DNA from: Siculibacillus lacustris | GTDB lineage: Bacteria; Pseudomonadota; Alphaproteobacteria; Rhizobiales; Ancalomicrobiaceae | Direction: 5' to 3' | Assembly (NCBI RefSeq): GCF_004328075.1 | Contig: NZ_SJFN01000011.1 | Location: 62,001-126,000, forward strand | DNA length: 64,000 bases | In this document: positions 9,103-17,646 of the stretch, one piece after another | How positions within the stretch are numbered: the stretch's first letter is position 1 | Layout of the letters: each line of letters opens with the position of its first letter | Made by a program: the position numbers and the translations under genes | Notes under the pieces: generated by a model | Seen by the model: the letters and a program-made list of their open reading frames with translations, nothing else | Databases searched by the model: none | What the model was told of the DNA's origin: nothing

Positions 9103-10785
9103 GTGTCTATCAACAACATTTCAATCGCCATGAAGATCTTGTCCGCCTTCGGGCTCGTCCTCGCCGCCAACATCGTCACCGGCGGTGCCGTTCTCTATTC
9201 CAATACGAATGTGGAAAAGAACGTCGGGTGGACGGTCCACACCTATCAGGTCTTGGAACAGACCGACCGCATGATGGCGTCGATGGTCGATCAGGAAACC
9301 GGCCTGCGCGGCTTTCTGATCACCGGCAAGGACGCCAACCTCGACCCGCTGCGAGCTGGCGAGAAGACCTTCGGCGAGTCCTGGAGCAAGATGAAGTCCC
9401 TGACGAGCGACAATCCGGCTCAGCAGACGCGGCTCGACGAGATCCGCAGGGAAGTCGACGAGTGGCAGCGCACCGTCGCCCACACCGCGATCGATCTGAT
9501 GAACAAGCCGGGCTCGGAAGACGCGGCGCGCGAGATCGAGCGCTCCGGCAAGGGCAAGAAGAACTTCGATCAGATTCGCGCCGGCGTCGCCGAGGTCAAG
9601 AACGCCGAGTCCTCGCTCCTCGGCGCCCGCAGCGACGCCATGGCGTCGGCTCAATCGACCATCGTCTATTCGGTCGTCCTGTCGATCGTCGCCGGTCTGG
9701 TCTTGGCGATCGGGGCGGCTTTGGCGTTGAACAAACTCGTCGCCGCCCCGATCCGCACCACCGTCGGCATCATGGACCGGCTGCGCAGCGGCGACTATGC
9801 GGCTGCGATCTCCGGGACCGAGCGAAAGGACGAAATCGGCCTGATGAGCAACGCGCTCCTCGCCTTCCGCGACGGCTTGGCGGCGGCCGAGCAGACCCGG
9901 AAGGAGCAGGCGGCGCGCGAAGCGGCCGAGCGGCAGGCACTCGCCCGGCGCGAGAAGCTCGCCTCCGACTTCGTCGGGCGGATGCAGGGGCTCGCCAGCG
10001 GCTTTGCTCAATCGTCGGGCGAAGTCGCCGACGCCGCCAAGAACCTCTCGGCCACGGCGGAAGAAACCTCGCGACAGGCGCAGTCGGTCGCCGCGGCGGC
10101 CGAACAGGCGGCCTCCAACGTCCAGACCGTCTCGGCGGCGTCCGAAGAAATGGCTGCTTCGGTGCGCGAGATCGGCTCCCAAGTCGGCCACTCGGCACGG
10201 GTCGCCGATACCGCCTTCTCGGAAGCCGAGACCTCGAACGTTCGCATCGGAGCGCTCGCCACGGCGGCCTCGGCGATCGGCGACGTCGTCAACCTGATTT
10301 CCAACATCGCCGCACAGACCAATCTCCTCGCGCTCAATGCGACGATCGAGGCGGCGCGCGCGGGCGAGGCCGGAAAGGGCTTCGCCGTCGTCGCCGCCGA
10401 GGTCAAGCAACTCGCCGACCAGACGTCGAAGGCGACCGGCGAGATCGGAGCCAAGGTCCAGGAGATCCAGAAGGCGACCGGCGAGAGCGTCGCCTCGATG
10501 AGCGAAATCGTCCGGGTCGTCGCCGACATCAAGCAGATCTCGTCGGCGATCGCAGGAGCCGTCGAAGAACAGGGCGCGGCGACCGCCGAAATCGCCCGCA
10601 ACTGCCAACAGGCGGCGAGCGGGACGCAGCAGGTCACCGAGAACATCTCCGGCGTCGGTCACGCGGCGGAAATGACCGGGACCGCCTCGACCCAGTTGAT
10701 GACGCTGTCGACGGGGCTTTCGGGACAGGCGGTCGACCTCCGGCATGTGGTCGAGAGCTTCGTCAAGGATTTCGCTGCGGCCTGA
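9103..10785 (+). CDS. Methyl-accepting chemotaxis protein (CHASE3-like sensor)
   Basis: Transmembrane chemoreceptor of 560 aa that signals through CheA/CheW. It starts at a GTG (9103) behind a GGGGAAAC site. A first membrane helix lies at about residues 9-30. The periplasmic helical domain contains [20 protein letters not shown], the typical CHASE3-type block. A second helix is at about 185-210, then a HAMP domain and a long cytoplasmic coiled coil. The hairpin tip is recognisable in [20 protein letters not shown] followed by [15 protein letters not shown]. No C-terminal CheR-docking pentapeptide is seen. It stands alone with no che genes nearby; a hairpin terminator follows. Its signalling domain closely resembles that of the receptor at 20305, so the two are paralogues with different sensor domains. 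Confidence 0.95.
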   Translation: MSINNISIAMKILSAFGLVLAANIVTGGAVLYSNTNVEKNVGWTVHTYQVLEQTDRMMASMVDQETGLRGFLITGKDANLDPLRAGEKTFGESWSKMKSLTSDNPAQQTRLDEIRREVDEWQRTVAHTAIDLMNKPGSEDAAREIERSGKGKKNFDQIRAGVAEVKNAESSLLGARSDAMASAQSTIVYSVVLSIVAGLVLAIGAALALNKLVAAPIRTTVGIMDRLRSGDYAAAISGTERKDEIGLMSNALLAFRDGLAAAEQTRKEQAAREAAERQALARREKLASDFVGRMQGLASGFAQSSGEVADAAKNLSATAEETSRQAQSVAAAAEQAASNVQTVSAASEEMAASVREIGSQVGHSARVADTAFSEAETSNVRIGALATAASAIGDVVNLISNIAAQTNLLALNATIEAARAGEAGKGFAVVAAEVKQLADQTSKATGEIGAKVQEIQKATGESVASMSEIVRVVADIKQISSAIAGAVEEQGAATAEIARNCQQAASGTQQVTENISGVGHAAEMTGTASTQLMTLSTGLSGQAVDLRHVVESFVKDFAAA

Positions 10786-10838
10786 TCCGAACGCCCGATC
10801 CGGCCCGATCGGACCCCGGTCGGAGTCGACGATACCGA

Positions 10839-10865
10839 AACGCCCCGGAGGATCTCCGGGGCGTT
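10839..10865 (+). terminator. Hairpin terminator after the first chemoreceptor gene
   Basis: Perfect 12-bp stem AACGCCCCGGAG / CTCCGGGGCGTT with a 3-base loop, 53 bases after the stop codon and between convergent genes. It may act in both directions, although no long T-run follows. Confidence 0.7.
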
Positions 10866-11071
10866 CGAATTCGCGGCGACGGCTGCGGAGGGGCGCTCGT
10901 GGGTTTCGCTGCCGATCGCCGGGCGGGTTCTGCCGTTGGGATCGGCAACCACCACCGGCCCCGACGCCGAGGGCGATCGTATCGCGTGGCGGTCCGATCC
11001 CGTCGCGGCGTGCGCATCCGTCCTCGTCGCGGTCGGCGGTGCCGAGGCCGGCGGCCGCGGGGCTCGGTCTC

Positions 11072-11335
11072 TCAGTGCCGCGCCATGGCCGCTTCGGCCG
11101 CCAGGGCCGCGTCGCGCGCGGTCGCGGCGAAGCCGTCGCGGACGACGATCGCGCCGCTGACGTGCCAATGCCAGGGCAGACGACCACCGGCCTGCGCGTC
11201 GAGGAAGATCCGCGCGTAGCCCCCTTCGGGATCACAGGTCATGAAGTCGTCGTCCTTGCCATCGGCAAAGGACGGACCCCACACCATACAAGCCGGCACT
11301 TCGCCGGATTCGTCGAAAACGATCTTGGCTGACAT
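11072..11335 (-). CDS. Unknown 87-aa protein with HWHVSG motif
   Basis: Short soluble protein with no recognised family. The ATG at 11335 is preceded on the minus strand by a strong GGAGG site, which favours it over an in-frame ATG 30 bases further out. The sequence reads as ordinary acidic protein: MSAKIVFDESGEVPACMVWG, an Asp-rich KDDDFMTCDPEGGYARIF stretch, then LPWHWHVSG and an Ala-rich helix at the C-terminus. Two Cys (CMVWG, TCDPEGG) and two His (HWH) could bind a metal, but this is a guess. An inverted repeat lies in its leader at 11363-11389. The gene stands alone. Confidence 0.65.
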   Translation of the reverse strand: MSAKIVFDESGEVPACMVWGPSFADGKDDDFMTCDPEGGYARIFLDAQAGGRLPWHWHVSGAIVVRDGFAATARDAALAAEAAMARH

Positions 11336-11728
11336 GGCTCCATCCTCCCGTCCGGCCGACCTCACGGGTGCCGAAGACGAGCACCCGTGCAGGTGCCGAA
11401 TTGAGTACGGCCAACGAATACATCAATTTTGCTGATTCGAACAGAATATTAACGATTCGGTAACTTCACGACTTTCTCTCGCCCGATCTGGGTGCCGGCG
11501 AATCGGGAGACGGCCGATCGATGCCGCGTCGGCGCGTCCGGCCCGCGGCGGCGTGGCGCTGGCCGCGGCGAGCGAACCGGGCGAGCCGACGGGGAAGAGG
11601 TCAGGAACTCGTGGCGGCGAGGTCTCGCGACACCTGGAGCCGGCCGGAGACGGTCGACGGGCGTCGGGACGGGGTTCGCCGACGGTGACGGAGGTGCGTA
11701 ACCCGCGAGGCGGGTCGACCGGGGGCAC
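11336..11728. other. Intergenic region between two minus-strand small genes
   Basis: Apart from the inverted repeat at 11363-11389 and the AT-rich segment at 11401-11470, which probably carries the promoter of the 87-aa gene, nothing with coding character is seen. Bases 11480-11720 are uniformly GC-rich. Confidence 0.5.
11363..11389 (-). promoter_or_regulatory. Inverted repeat upstream of the 87-aa gene
   Basis: Perfect 9-bp inverted repeat CACGGGTGC / GCACCCGTG separated by 9 bases, 28 bases upstream of the start at 11335 and next to an AT-rich, promoter-like stretch at 11401-11470. It could be an operator or a leader-RNA hairpin. Confidence 0.45.
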
Positions 11729-12157
11729 TCAGTGGAAGGCGCCGCCGATGGCGTTGACGCGGTCGACCGAGGCGAGGCCGGGCTTGCCGAACTGGGCCGC
11801 CATCGGCACGTCGTTGCGGTCCACGGTGCCCTGGATCCGCGTCGACTTCTGACCGAGTTCCATCTTCAGGAGCCGTCCCGCCCCATCGGATCGATAGAGG
11901 ATCGTGTCCGGTTCGGCCTGCGCGGTCTGTGCACCGCTCGCTTTCGTTCCGGGATCGCCGGCCGGGCCGTAGAAGAGCACCGCCCCCGTCATGGCCACCG
12001 CCAGACAGGCCGCCACGATCACCGCCGGCCACGGTCCGACGCCCGGCTTGTCGCGCCGCACCTTCGATTGCGCCTTCGCCGAGCCTTCCGAATGTCCGGC
12101 AGGACGCGTGGCCTTGGGGGGCGGGGAACCGACGGGACGCGGGGCGGTAGACTGCAT
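11729..12157 (-). CDS. Unknown single-span membrane protein, 142 aa
   Basis: The start ATG at 12157 has GAGGA 9 bases upstream; an in-frame ATG 24 bases earlier lacks a good site. The protein has a Pro/Lys-rich cytosolic N-terminus (about 42 residues), one strong membrane helix (PWPAVIVAACLAVAMTGAVL) and an exported C-terminal domain of about 75 residues with TILYRSDGAGRLLKMELG and RIQGTVDRNDVPMA. This bitopic topology is clear, but no family is recognised. It is transcribed away from the DUF4280 gene, sharing a 344-bp divergent region. That leaves open a functional link, for instance in secretion, but nothing proves it. Confidence 0.65.
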   Translation of the reverse strand: MQSTAPRPVGSPPPKATRPAGHSEGSAKAQSKVRRDKPGVGPWPAVIVAACLAVAMTGAVLFYGPAGDPGTKASGAQTAQAEPDTILYRSDGAGRLLKMELGQKSTRIQGTVDRNDVPMAAQFGKPGLASVDRVNAIGGAFH

Positions 12158-12501
12158 CTGCACGATTCCTCGATCCGCCACGGGAGATATCGATCAATAT
12201 CGATTCAAAGACTTTCGTTTTCATGAAAGCGACTGTCGGGACGCGCGAATTGATCTGGGAACCATCTTGGTTTCGCGCGATCGCGCCGCCGCCCGGGGTT
12301 CGATCGACCGTCGCGCCGCCGGAATCGTCGCGCGCGGGCGCTGCAGATACCTGCCCGCAGGGCGCGCGCTCGCCCAGGTCTCGCCGTGTTCGGCCGTCAT
12401 CCTCGGTTGGACATCAGGAAAAGCCCGTGTTTCAATCACACGGCGACGATCACCGGGGCGGGTTCCCTTCGCCGCCGATCGTGGAACGGGGAGGTTTGGC
12501 C
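12158..12501. other. Divergent promoter region
   Basis: Lies between the minus-strand membrane-protein gene and the plus-strand DUF4280 gene. Bases 12185-12235 are AT-rich, with two ATCGAT-type repeats and a short CTTTC/GAAAG inverted repeat, a plausible promoter for the minus-strand gene. A ribosome site GGGGAGG at 12488-12494 serves the plus-strand gene. No coding frame is convincing. Confidence 0.5.
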
Positions 12502-12894
12502 GTGCCGGTACCCGAAGTCACCCATGGTGCGATGCTCATGTGTTCGTTCGGCGCGGCGCCGTCGTCGCTGGTGGTCCTGCCGGTCAACCGGGTGTTGGTC
12601 GAAGGCCCGCCGGGGGCCAACATCAACGACCACGTTCCGATGGTGAACATCATGCCCTTCGGCGTGTGCATGACGCCGAGCAATCCGGCCGTGGCCGCCG
12701 CGACGACCGCCGCCTTGGGGGTGCTGACGCCGATGCCCTGCATCCCGGTCACGCCGTCGCCGTGGACGCCGGGCGGCGTCACCGTCAATCTCGGACCGGT
12801 GCCGGTGCTCGATCAGCCCTCGGTCTGCATGTGCACCTGGGGCGGCGTCATCACCATCGCCTTCGCCGCGACCACCCACACGCTGGTGCCCTGA
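12502..12894 (+). CDS. DUF4280 / PAAR-like protein
   Basis: A 130-aa protein matching the DUF4280 (PAAR-like) family over its full length. Hallmarks are THGAMLMCSFGAAPS at the N-terminus, HVPMVNIMPFGVCM in the middle, the LTPMPCIPVTP block, and CMCTWGGVITI near the C-terminus, with the family's conserved cysteines. I chose the GTG at 12502 because GGGGAGG lies 7 bases upstream and the family begins just here; an upstream ATG at 12223 would add an unrelated 93-residue tail. Such proteins are thought to cap secretion spikes (type VI or related) or to sit next to toxins. Here no VgrG, Hcp, toxin or immunity gene is in sight, so it is an orphan in this window. Confidence 0.88.
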   Translation: MPVPEVTHGAMLMCSFGAAPSSLVVLPVNRVLVEGPPGANINDHVPMVNIMPFGVCMTPSNPAVAAATTAALGVLTPMPCIPVTPSPWTPGGVTVNLGPVPVLDQPSVCMCTWGGVITIAFAATTHTLVP

Positions 12895-12932
12895 ACGCCA
12901 CGCCGGATCACGACCGTTCGAATCGCGATGCG

Positions 12933-12956
12933 GCGGCCGAGCCCGGGCTCGGCCGC
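12933..12956. terminator. Perfect palindrome between convergent genes
   Basis: Perfect 24-bp palindrome GCGGCCGAGCCC / GGGCTCGGCCGC in the 93-bp gap between convergent stop codons. As RNA it forms a strong hairpin on either strand, so it probably serves as a bidirectional terminator although T-runs are absent. Confidence 0.6.
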
Positions 12957-12987
12957 ACGCCTGTCGTCTCGCTGCGGACCGCCGGCG

Positions 12988-15987
12988 TCACAGCAGCCCG
13001 GGTTTGCCGGCCTTCCAGCGGGCAAATTCGGTGGTCAGCAGATCGACGTGTTCGCGTTCCTCCGCCGCCAGCTCGAGGTAGAGCTGATGCTCCGGCGCGC
13101 CTTGCGGGGCCGCCGCGCTGCGCTCGGCGAAGAACGCCACCGCCCGCTTCTCGAGGCCGATCGCCGTCTGGAACAGCATCGCCGGATCGTCCGGCGAGCC
13201 GGCCACGCCGCTGTAGAGCGAGAGGACCTCGAGCTTCAACGTGTCGGAACTCTCCGGCACGGTGGCGTGATAGCGGCGCGACAGCGTCCGCATGTGCTCG
13301 TCTTCCATGTCGGCGAAGCGGAAGAAAAGGTCCTTCAGGATCGGATCGGCGGAGCGTTCGGCGGCACGGCGATAGAAGGCCCGGCCGCCCAGTTCGATCT
13401 CGAAGGCGGTTCGGATCGCCGTGATCGCCTCGGCGTTCTCGGCGATGCGGGGCGAGCGCACGTCGAGCCGGCCGCCGCAGTGCGGGCAGGAGCCATAGGG
13501 GAAGGCGAAGCCTTCCGAGACCTTGCCGCAGTCCTGGCAGCGCCATTCCAGCGTCTCTTCGGCGCAGCAGATGTAGCTCTCGGTGCCTTCGAGCGGCCGA
13601 TGGCACTTGGGGCAGAGAGCTGCGACCGCCGCCTCCGTCGGGGCCTCGGCGTCCTCCTCCTCCTCGTCTTCGGCCGGTTTGCCGAAGCGCGCGGCGACGT
13701 GTTCGGCGCGGATCGGCCACACCGACTTGCCGCCCTCGAGCCAAGTGGTGATCGCCTTGGCGGCGCGCCGCCCGGCGCCCATCGCCAGAATGACGGTGGC
13801 GCCGCCGGTGACGATGTCGCCGCCGGCGAAGACGCCGGGGAGGGTGGTCGCCTGGGTCTCGTCGTCGGCGACGATGTAGCCCCATTTGTTGAGGCCGAGC
13901 CCCGGCGTCGCCTGACCGATGATCGGGTTGGCGTTGGTGCCCAGCGCGTAGATCACCGTGTCGCAGTCGAGCTCGACGAATTCGTCGACCGGGATCGGCT
14001 TGCGCCGGCCCTTCTCGTCGGGCTCGCCGAGTTCCATCCTCTGGACGCGCATGCCGCGGACCTCGCCCTCGGCATCGACCCGGATCTCCACCGGCGAATG
14101 CAGGAAGTGGAAATCGATGCCCTCTTCCTTGGCGTGGCGCAGTTCCTCGATACGCGCCGGCGCCTCCGCTTCCGAGCGGCGGTAGACGCAGCGCACGGTC
14201 GGCACCCCGAGCCGCTTGGAGACGCGCAGGCAGTCCATCGCGGTGTTGCCGGCGCCGATCACCACGACGCTCTTGCCGACGCTGATCGGCGTGTCGAGGA
14301 ACGGGAAGCGGTCGCCGCCCATCAGATTGACGCGGGTCAGGAACTCGTTGGCCGAATAGACCCGGCCGGCGTGTTCGCCGGGAATGCCGAGGAACGACGG
14401 CGCCCCGGCGCCGGCGGCGACGAACACCGCGTCGAAGCCCTTCTCCTCCATCAGCTGCGGCACGGTGAAGGTCTTGCCGATGACCTTGTTGGTCTCGAAG
14501 TGGACGCCGACGTCCTTCAGCCGCTCGACCTCGCGGTCGATGATGTCGCGCGGCAGGCGGAACGACGGAATGCCGTAGCGCAGCACCCCGCCGACCACGT
14601 GCAGGGCCTCGTAGACCGTGACCTCGGCGCCGAAGCGGGCGAGATCGGCCGCAGCCCCCAGGCCGCCGGGGCCGGAGCCGACCACCGCCACCTTGCCGAG
14701 GCGTCCGGCACCGATCGGCGGACGCGCCTTGGGCGGACGGGCATGGTCGCCGACGAAGCGTTCGAGCCGACCGATCGCCACCGGCTCGAGCTTGCGGCCG
14801 ATCACGCACTGCGCTTCGCACTGGCTCTCCTGCGGGCAGACGCGGCCGCAGATCGACGGGAAGATCGACGATTCGTAGATCGTCGCGATCGCCGATTCGA
14901 GATCGCGGACCAGCAGGTTGCGGATGAAGCCGGGGATGTCGATGCCGACCGGGCAGCCGGCGACGCAGGTCGGATTGCGGCACTGCATGCAGCGCTCGGC
15001 CTCGGCATAGGCGTCTTCCATGCTGTAGCCGAGGTTGACCTCCTTGAAGTTGGTCGCGCGCTCGGCCGGATTGCGCTCCGGCATCGGATGCTGATGCGGG
15101 GCGATCTGGGTGATCTTGCGGAACGGCCGCTTGCCCTCGCCGATCAGCTGCTTCTCGAGATTGCAGACGTGGGCGTAATCGGCGTTGGCCGCGTCTTCCT
15201 CGGTCTTGAAGCGCTTCTGGCGCGCCTTCAACTCGACGAAGTCGACCGCATGGCCGTCGAAGTCGGGGCCGTCGACGCAGGCGAACTTGACCGCGCCGGC
15301 GACCGTGACGCGGCAGGAGCCGCACATGCCGGTGCCGTCGACCATGATGGTGTTGAGCGACACCATGGTCTTGACGCCGAAGGCGCGGGTGACCTCGACG
15401 CAGGCGTGCATCATCGGCAAGGGGCCGATGGCGATCACCAGATCCGGCGGATCGCGCTCGAGCACGTCCTTCAGCGCGTCGGTGACGAAGCCCGGACGGC
15501 CGTAGCTGCCGTCGTCGGTGCACAGGATCAGCTCGTCGCTCTCGGCGCGGAAGCGGTCCTCCCAGAACACCAGATCGCGGTTGCGGAAGCCCATGATCGA
15601 GGTGGTGCGATTGCCGGCCGCCTTGAAGGCGCGCAGTTGCGGGAACACCGGCGCGACGCCGAGGCCGCCGCCGACCAGCACCACGTGGCCGACCTTGGCG
15701 ACGTGCTGCGGCAGGCCGAGCGGCCCGACGAAATCGTCGAAGTCGTCGCCCTCGCGGTAGTCGTCGCGCATCTCCCGGGTGGTCTTGCCCAGCGCCTGGA
15801 CGACGATGGTGACGGTGCCCTTGTCGCGGTCGTAGTCGGCGACGGTCAGCGGAATACGCTCGCCGCCGTCGTAGAGCCGGGCCATGACGAAATGGCCGGG
15901 CTGCGCGGCACGGGCGACGTCGGGGGCGAGAACCTCCCAGAGAAACGAGGTCTCGGAAAATTGTTCACGGCGGACGATCGGATACAT
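12988..15987 (-). CDS. NfnA/NfnB-like flavoprotein fused to a zinc-ribbon rubrerythrin domain
   Basis: A 999-aa fusion of three modules. Residues 1 to about 285 match the FAD/NAD(P)-binding small subunit of NfnAB/SudAB-type oxidoreductases, with a [2Fe-2S] block DGTGMCGSCRVTVAG followed by KFACVDGP. Residues about 290-755 match the GltD-like large subunit: Cys motifs CMQCRNPTCVAGCPV and CGRVCPQESQCEAQC for two [4Fe-4S] clusters, then GSGPGGLGAAADLARFGAEV and GAGNTAMDCLR nucleotide-binding folds. After an acidic linker, residues 792-844 carry CxxC knuckles (CPKC, CQDC, CPHC), and 845-999 a four-helix ferritin-like domain with two ExxH motifs (EDEH, EREH), so a complete diiron site. It probably moves electrons between NAD(P)H pools or to the diiron centre for peroxide or O2 reduction. 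It stands alone, with no partner gene. Confidence 0.88.
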   Translation of the reverse strand: MYPIVRREQFSETSFLWEVLAPDVARAAQPGHFVMARLYDGGERIPLTVADYDRDKGTVTIVVQALGKTTREMRDDYREGDDFDDFVGPLGLPQHVAKVGHVVLVGGGLGVAPVFPQLRAFKAAGNRTTSIMGFRNRDLVFWEDRFRAESDELILCTDDGSYGRPGFVTDALKDVLERDPPDLVIAIGPLPMMHACVEVTRAFGVKTMVSLNTIMVDGTGMCGSCRVTVAGAVKFACVDGPDFDGHAVDFVELKARQKRFKTEEDAANADYAHVCNLEKQLIGEGKRPFRKITQIAPHQHPMPERNPAERATNFKEVNLGYSMEDAYAEAERCMQCRNPTCVAGCPVGIDIPGFIRNLLVRDLESAIATIYESSIFPSICGRVCPQESQCEAQCVIGRKLEPVAIGRLERFVGDHARPPKARPPIGAGRLGKVAVVGSGPGGLGAAADLARFGAEVTVYEALHVVGGVLRYGIPSFRLPRDIIDREVERLKDVGVHFETNKVIGKTFTVPQLMEEKGFDAVFVAAGAGAPSFLGIPGEHAGRVYSANEFLTRVNLMGGDRFPFLDTPISVGKSVVVIGAGNTAMDCLRVSKRLGVPTVRCVYRRSEAEAPARIEELRHAKEEGIDFHFLHSPVEIRVDAEGEVRGMRVQRMELGEPDEKGRRKPIPVDEFVELDCDTVIYALGTNANPIIGQATPGLGLNKWGYIVADDETQATTLPGVFAGGDIVTGGATVILAMGAGRRAAKAITTWLEGGKSVWPIRAEHVAARFGKPAEDEEEEDAEAPTEAAVAALCPKCHRPLEGTESYICCAEETLEWRCQDCGKVSEGFAFPYGSCPHCGGRLDVRSPRIAENAEAITAIRTAFEIELGGRAFYRRAAERSADPILKDLFFRFADMEDEHMRTLSRRYHATVPESSDTLKLEVLSLYSGVAGSPDDPAMLFQTAIGLEKRAVAFFAERSAAAPQGAPEHQLYLELAAEEREHVDLLTTEFARWKAGKPGLL

Positions 15988-16248
15988 CGACTTCCCCTGC
16001 AGTTCGTCGCGGTGTCGGCCCGGACGTGAGATCGCGGCGAGGGCCGCGGTCGGAACGCTCGATGATTACTCGTCTCGGCGCTTCGGTGCGACACAGATGG
16101 GCACCGTCCGTAGGCGTGCGTATTCGGTTCGTCGCGCCGAAGCGATGGCCGCCCCCGCGACCCGTCGTCGCGCCGCGTCGCCGGCGGTTCGGCGAGACGG
16201 TCGCCGACGGCGAGGCCGAGGCCCCGTCGTCGGCCGTGATCGGAGGCG

Positions 16249-17613
16249 TCAGGCGACCTTGGCTTCGCCGCCGACGCGTTCGATCTTGCCCATCACGAAG
16301 AGGAACAGGAACGCCGCGACGATGCAGTGGGCGCCGACGAAGAACAGCCCGGCGCCGTAGCCGCCGGTCGCGGCGACGATGTAGCCGAACACGATCGGGG
16401 TGACGATGCCGGCGATGTTGCCGACGCAGTTGAAGATCGAACCGGCCAGCCCGATGGCGTCCTTCGGTGCGGTGTCGGAGACCACCGCCCAGGTGCCGGC
16501 GCCGGCCGCCACGCCCTTGCCGTAGAAGGCGAAGGACATCAGCGCGATGACCATGACGTTGCTGTCGGAGACGGCGGCGAGCACCAGGGTGCCGGCGACC
16601 AGCATGCCGACGATGTAGGGGGTCTTGCGGGCCCAGGACACCGACCAGCCCTGCTTGATCAGCCAGTCGGAGATGATGCCGCCGGAGATCCCGCCGAGGA
16701 AGCCGAACAGCGACGGGGCGACGGTGGCGAAGCCGGCGTTGAGGATCGACATGCCGCGGGCCTGGACCAGATAGATCGGGAACCAGGTGATGAAGAAGTA
16801 GCTCAGCGCCACCGCGCAGTACTGACCGATGTAGGCGCACCACAGCATGCGGTTGTTGAGCAGGCTCTTGACCAGCGGCCAGCTCACCCGGGTCCGGCTC
16901 TTCAGTTCACCGGCGTCGTCGACGTCGATCAGCGCCCCGCCTTCGATGATGTAGGCGAGTTCGGCGCGGCTGACGCCGGGGTGATGGCGCGGCGTGTCCA
17001 TCACCTTCTGCCAGACGAAGAAGGCGGCGAAGCCGATGCCGCCGAGCACGAAGAACGGCCATTGCCAGCCGAACTGCGACACCAGCCAGCCGGCCAGCGG
17101 CGAGAAGATGCCGACCGCGAAATACTGCGACGAGGCGAACAGCGAGGAGGCGCGCCCGCGCTCCGACTTCGGGAACCACATGGCGGCGACGCGGGCGTTG
17201 GCCGGGAAGCTCGGCGCCTCGATCAGGCCGAGCGCCAGACGCAGCACGAAGAACACCGTCACCGCGCCGGTGACGCCGACGCCGAACTCGGCGACGAAGC
17301 CCATCAGGAAGGTCGACAGCGACCACAGCGCCAGGGTGACGCCGTAGACGGTCTTGGTGCCGAAGCGATCGAGGATCAGCCCGCCGGGGATCTGCCCGAC
17401 CACATAGGCCCAGGAGAAGGCCGAGAGGATGTAGCCGAGCTGCACGGTCGACAGGCCGAACTGCTGTTTGATGCCCGATCCTGAGATCGACAGGATCGAC
17501 CGGTCGGCATAGGCGACGGTCGACAGGAACAGGATCAACATCAGGATCCAGATGCGGACCCGCGTTCTCTTCTCCGTCAGCGCGACGGCGGGGGTGGCTG
17601 TCATGTCGGTCAT
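16249..17613 (-). CDS. MFS permease of the anion:cation symporter family (sugar-acid type)
   Basis: Inner-membrane transporter of 454 aa with about 12 hydrophobic segments. Family marks of the hexuronate/aldarate (GudP, GarP, ExuT-like) group are YADRSILSISGSGI after the first helix, GLIEAPSFPANARVAAMWFP, ERGRASSLFASSQYF, GWQWPFFVLGGIGF, and DTAPKDAIGLAGSIFNCVGN in the second half. It begins 33 bp after the stop of the D-2-hydroxyacid dehydrogenase gene, so both are likely on one transcript controlled by the GntR regulator upstream. The substrate is probably a sugar acid or small hydroxy acid; the exact compound is not readable. The ATG at 17613 fits the usual short cytosolic N-terminus. Confidence 0.88.
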   Translation of the reverse strand: MTDMTATPAVALTEKRTRVRIWILMLILFLSTVAYADRSILSISGSGIKQQFGLSTVQLGYILSAFSWAYVVGQIPGGLILDRFGTKTVYGVTLALWSLSTFLMGFVAEFGVGVTGAVTVFFVLRLALGLIEAPSFPANARVAAMWFPKSERGRASSLFASSQYFAVGIFSPLAGWLVSQFGWQWPFFVLGGIGFAAFFVWQKVMDTPRHHPGVSRAELAYIIEGGALIDVDDAGELKSRTRVSWPLVKSLLNNRMLWCAYIGQYCAVALSYFFITWFPIYLVQARGMSILNAGFATVAPSLFGFLGGISGGIISDWLIKQGWSVSWARKTPYIVGMLVAGTLVLAAVSDSNVMVIALMSFAFYGKGVAAGAGTWAVVSDTAPKDAIGLAGSIFNCVGNIAGIVTPIVFGYIVAATGGYGAGLFFVGAHCIVAAFLFLFVMGKIERVGGEAKVA

Positions 17614-17646
17614 GATGGGACCTTTCGAGGAGCCTGGCGACGTGCG

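Noticed and set aside
8943-9179. Minus-strand 78-codon frame in the AT-rich leader of the first chemoreceptor
   Set aside because: It overlaps the chemoreceptor start and promoter, has no ribosome site, and its open state is explained by local AT content.
12223-12501. N-terminal extension of the DUF4280 protein from an upstream ATG
   Set aside because: The added 93 residues are Arg/Pro/Ser-rich and unlike the family, while the GTG at 12502 has a strong ribosome site and matches the family start.
12928-16029. Plus-strand open frame of 1033 codons opposite the oxidoreductase fusion
   Set aside because: Antisense to a protein with many intact cofactor motifs; composition is typical of shadow frames in high-GC DNA.
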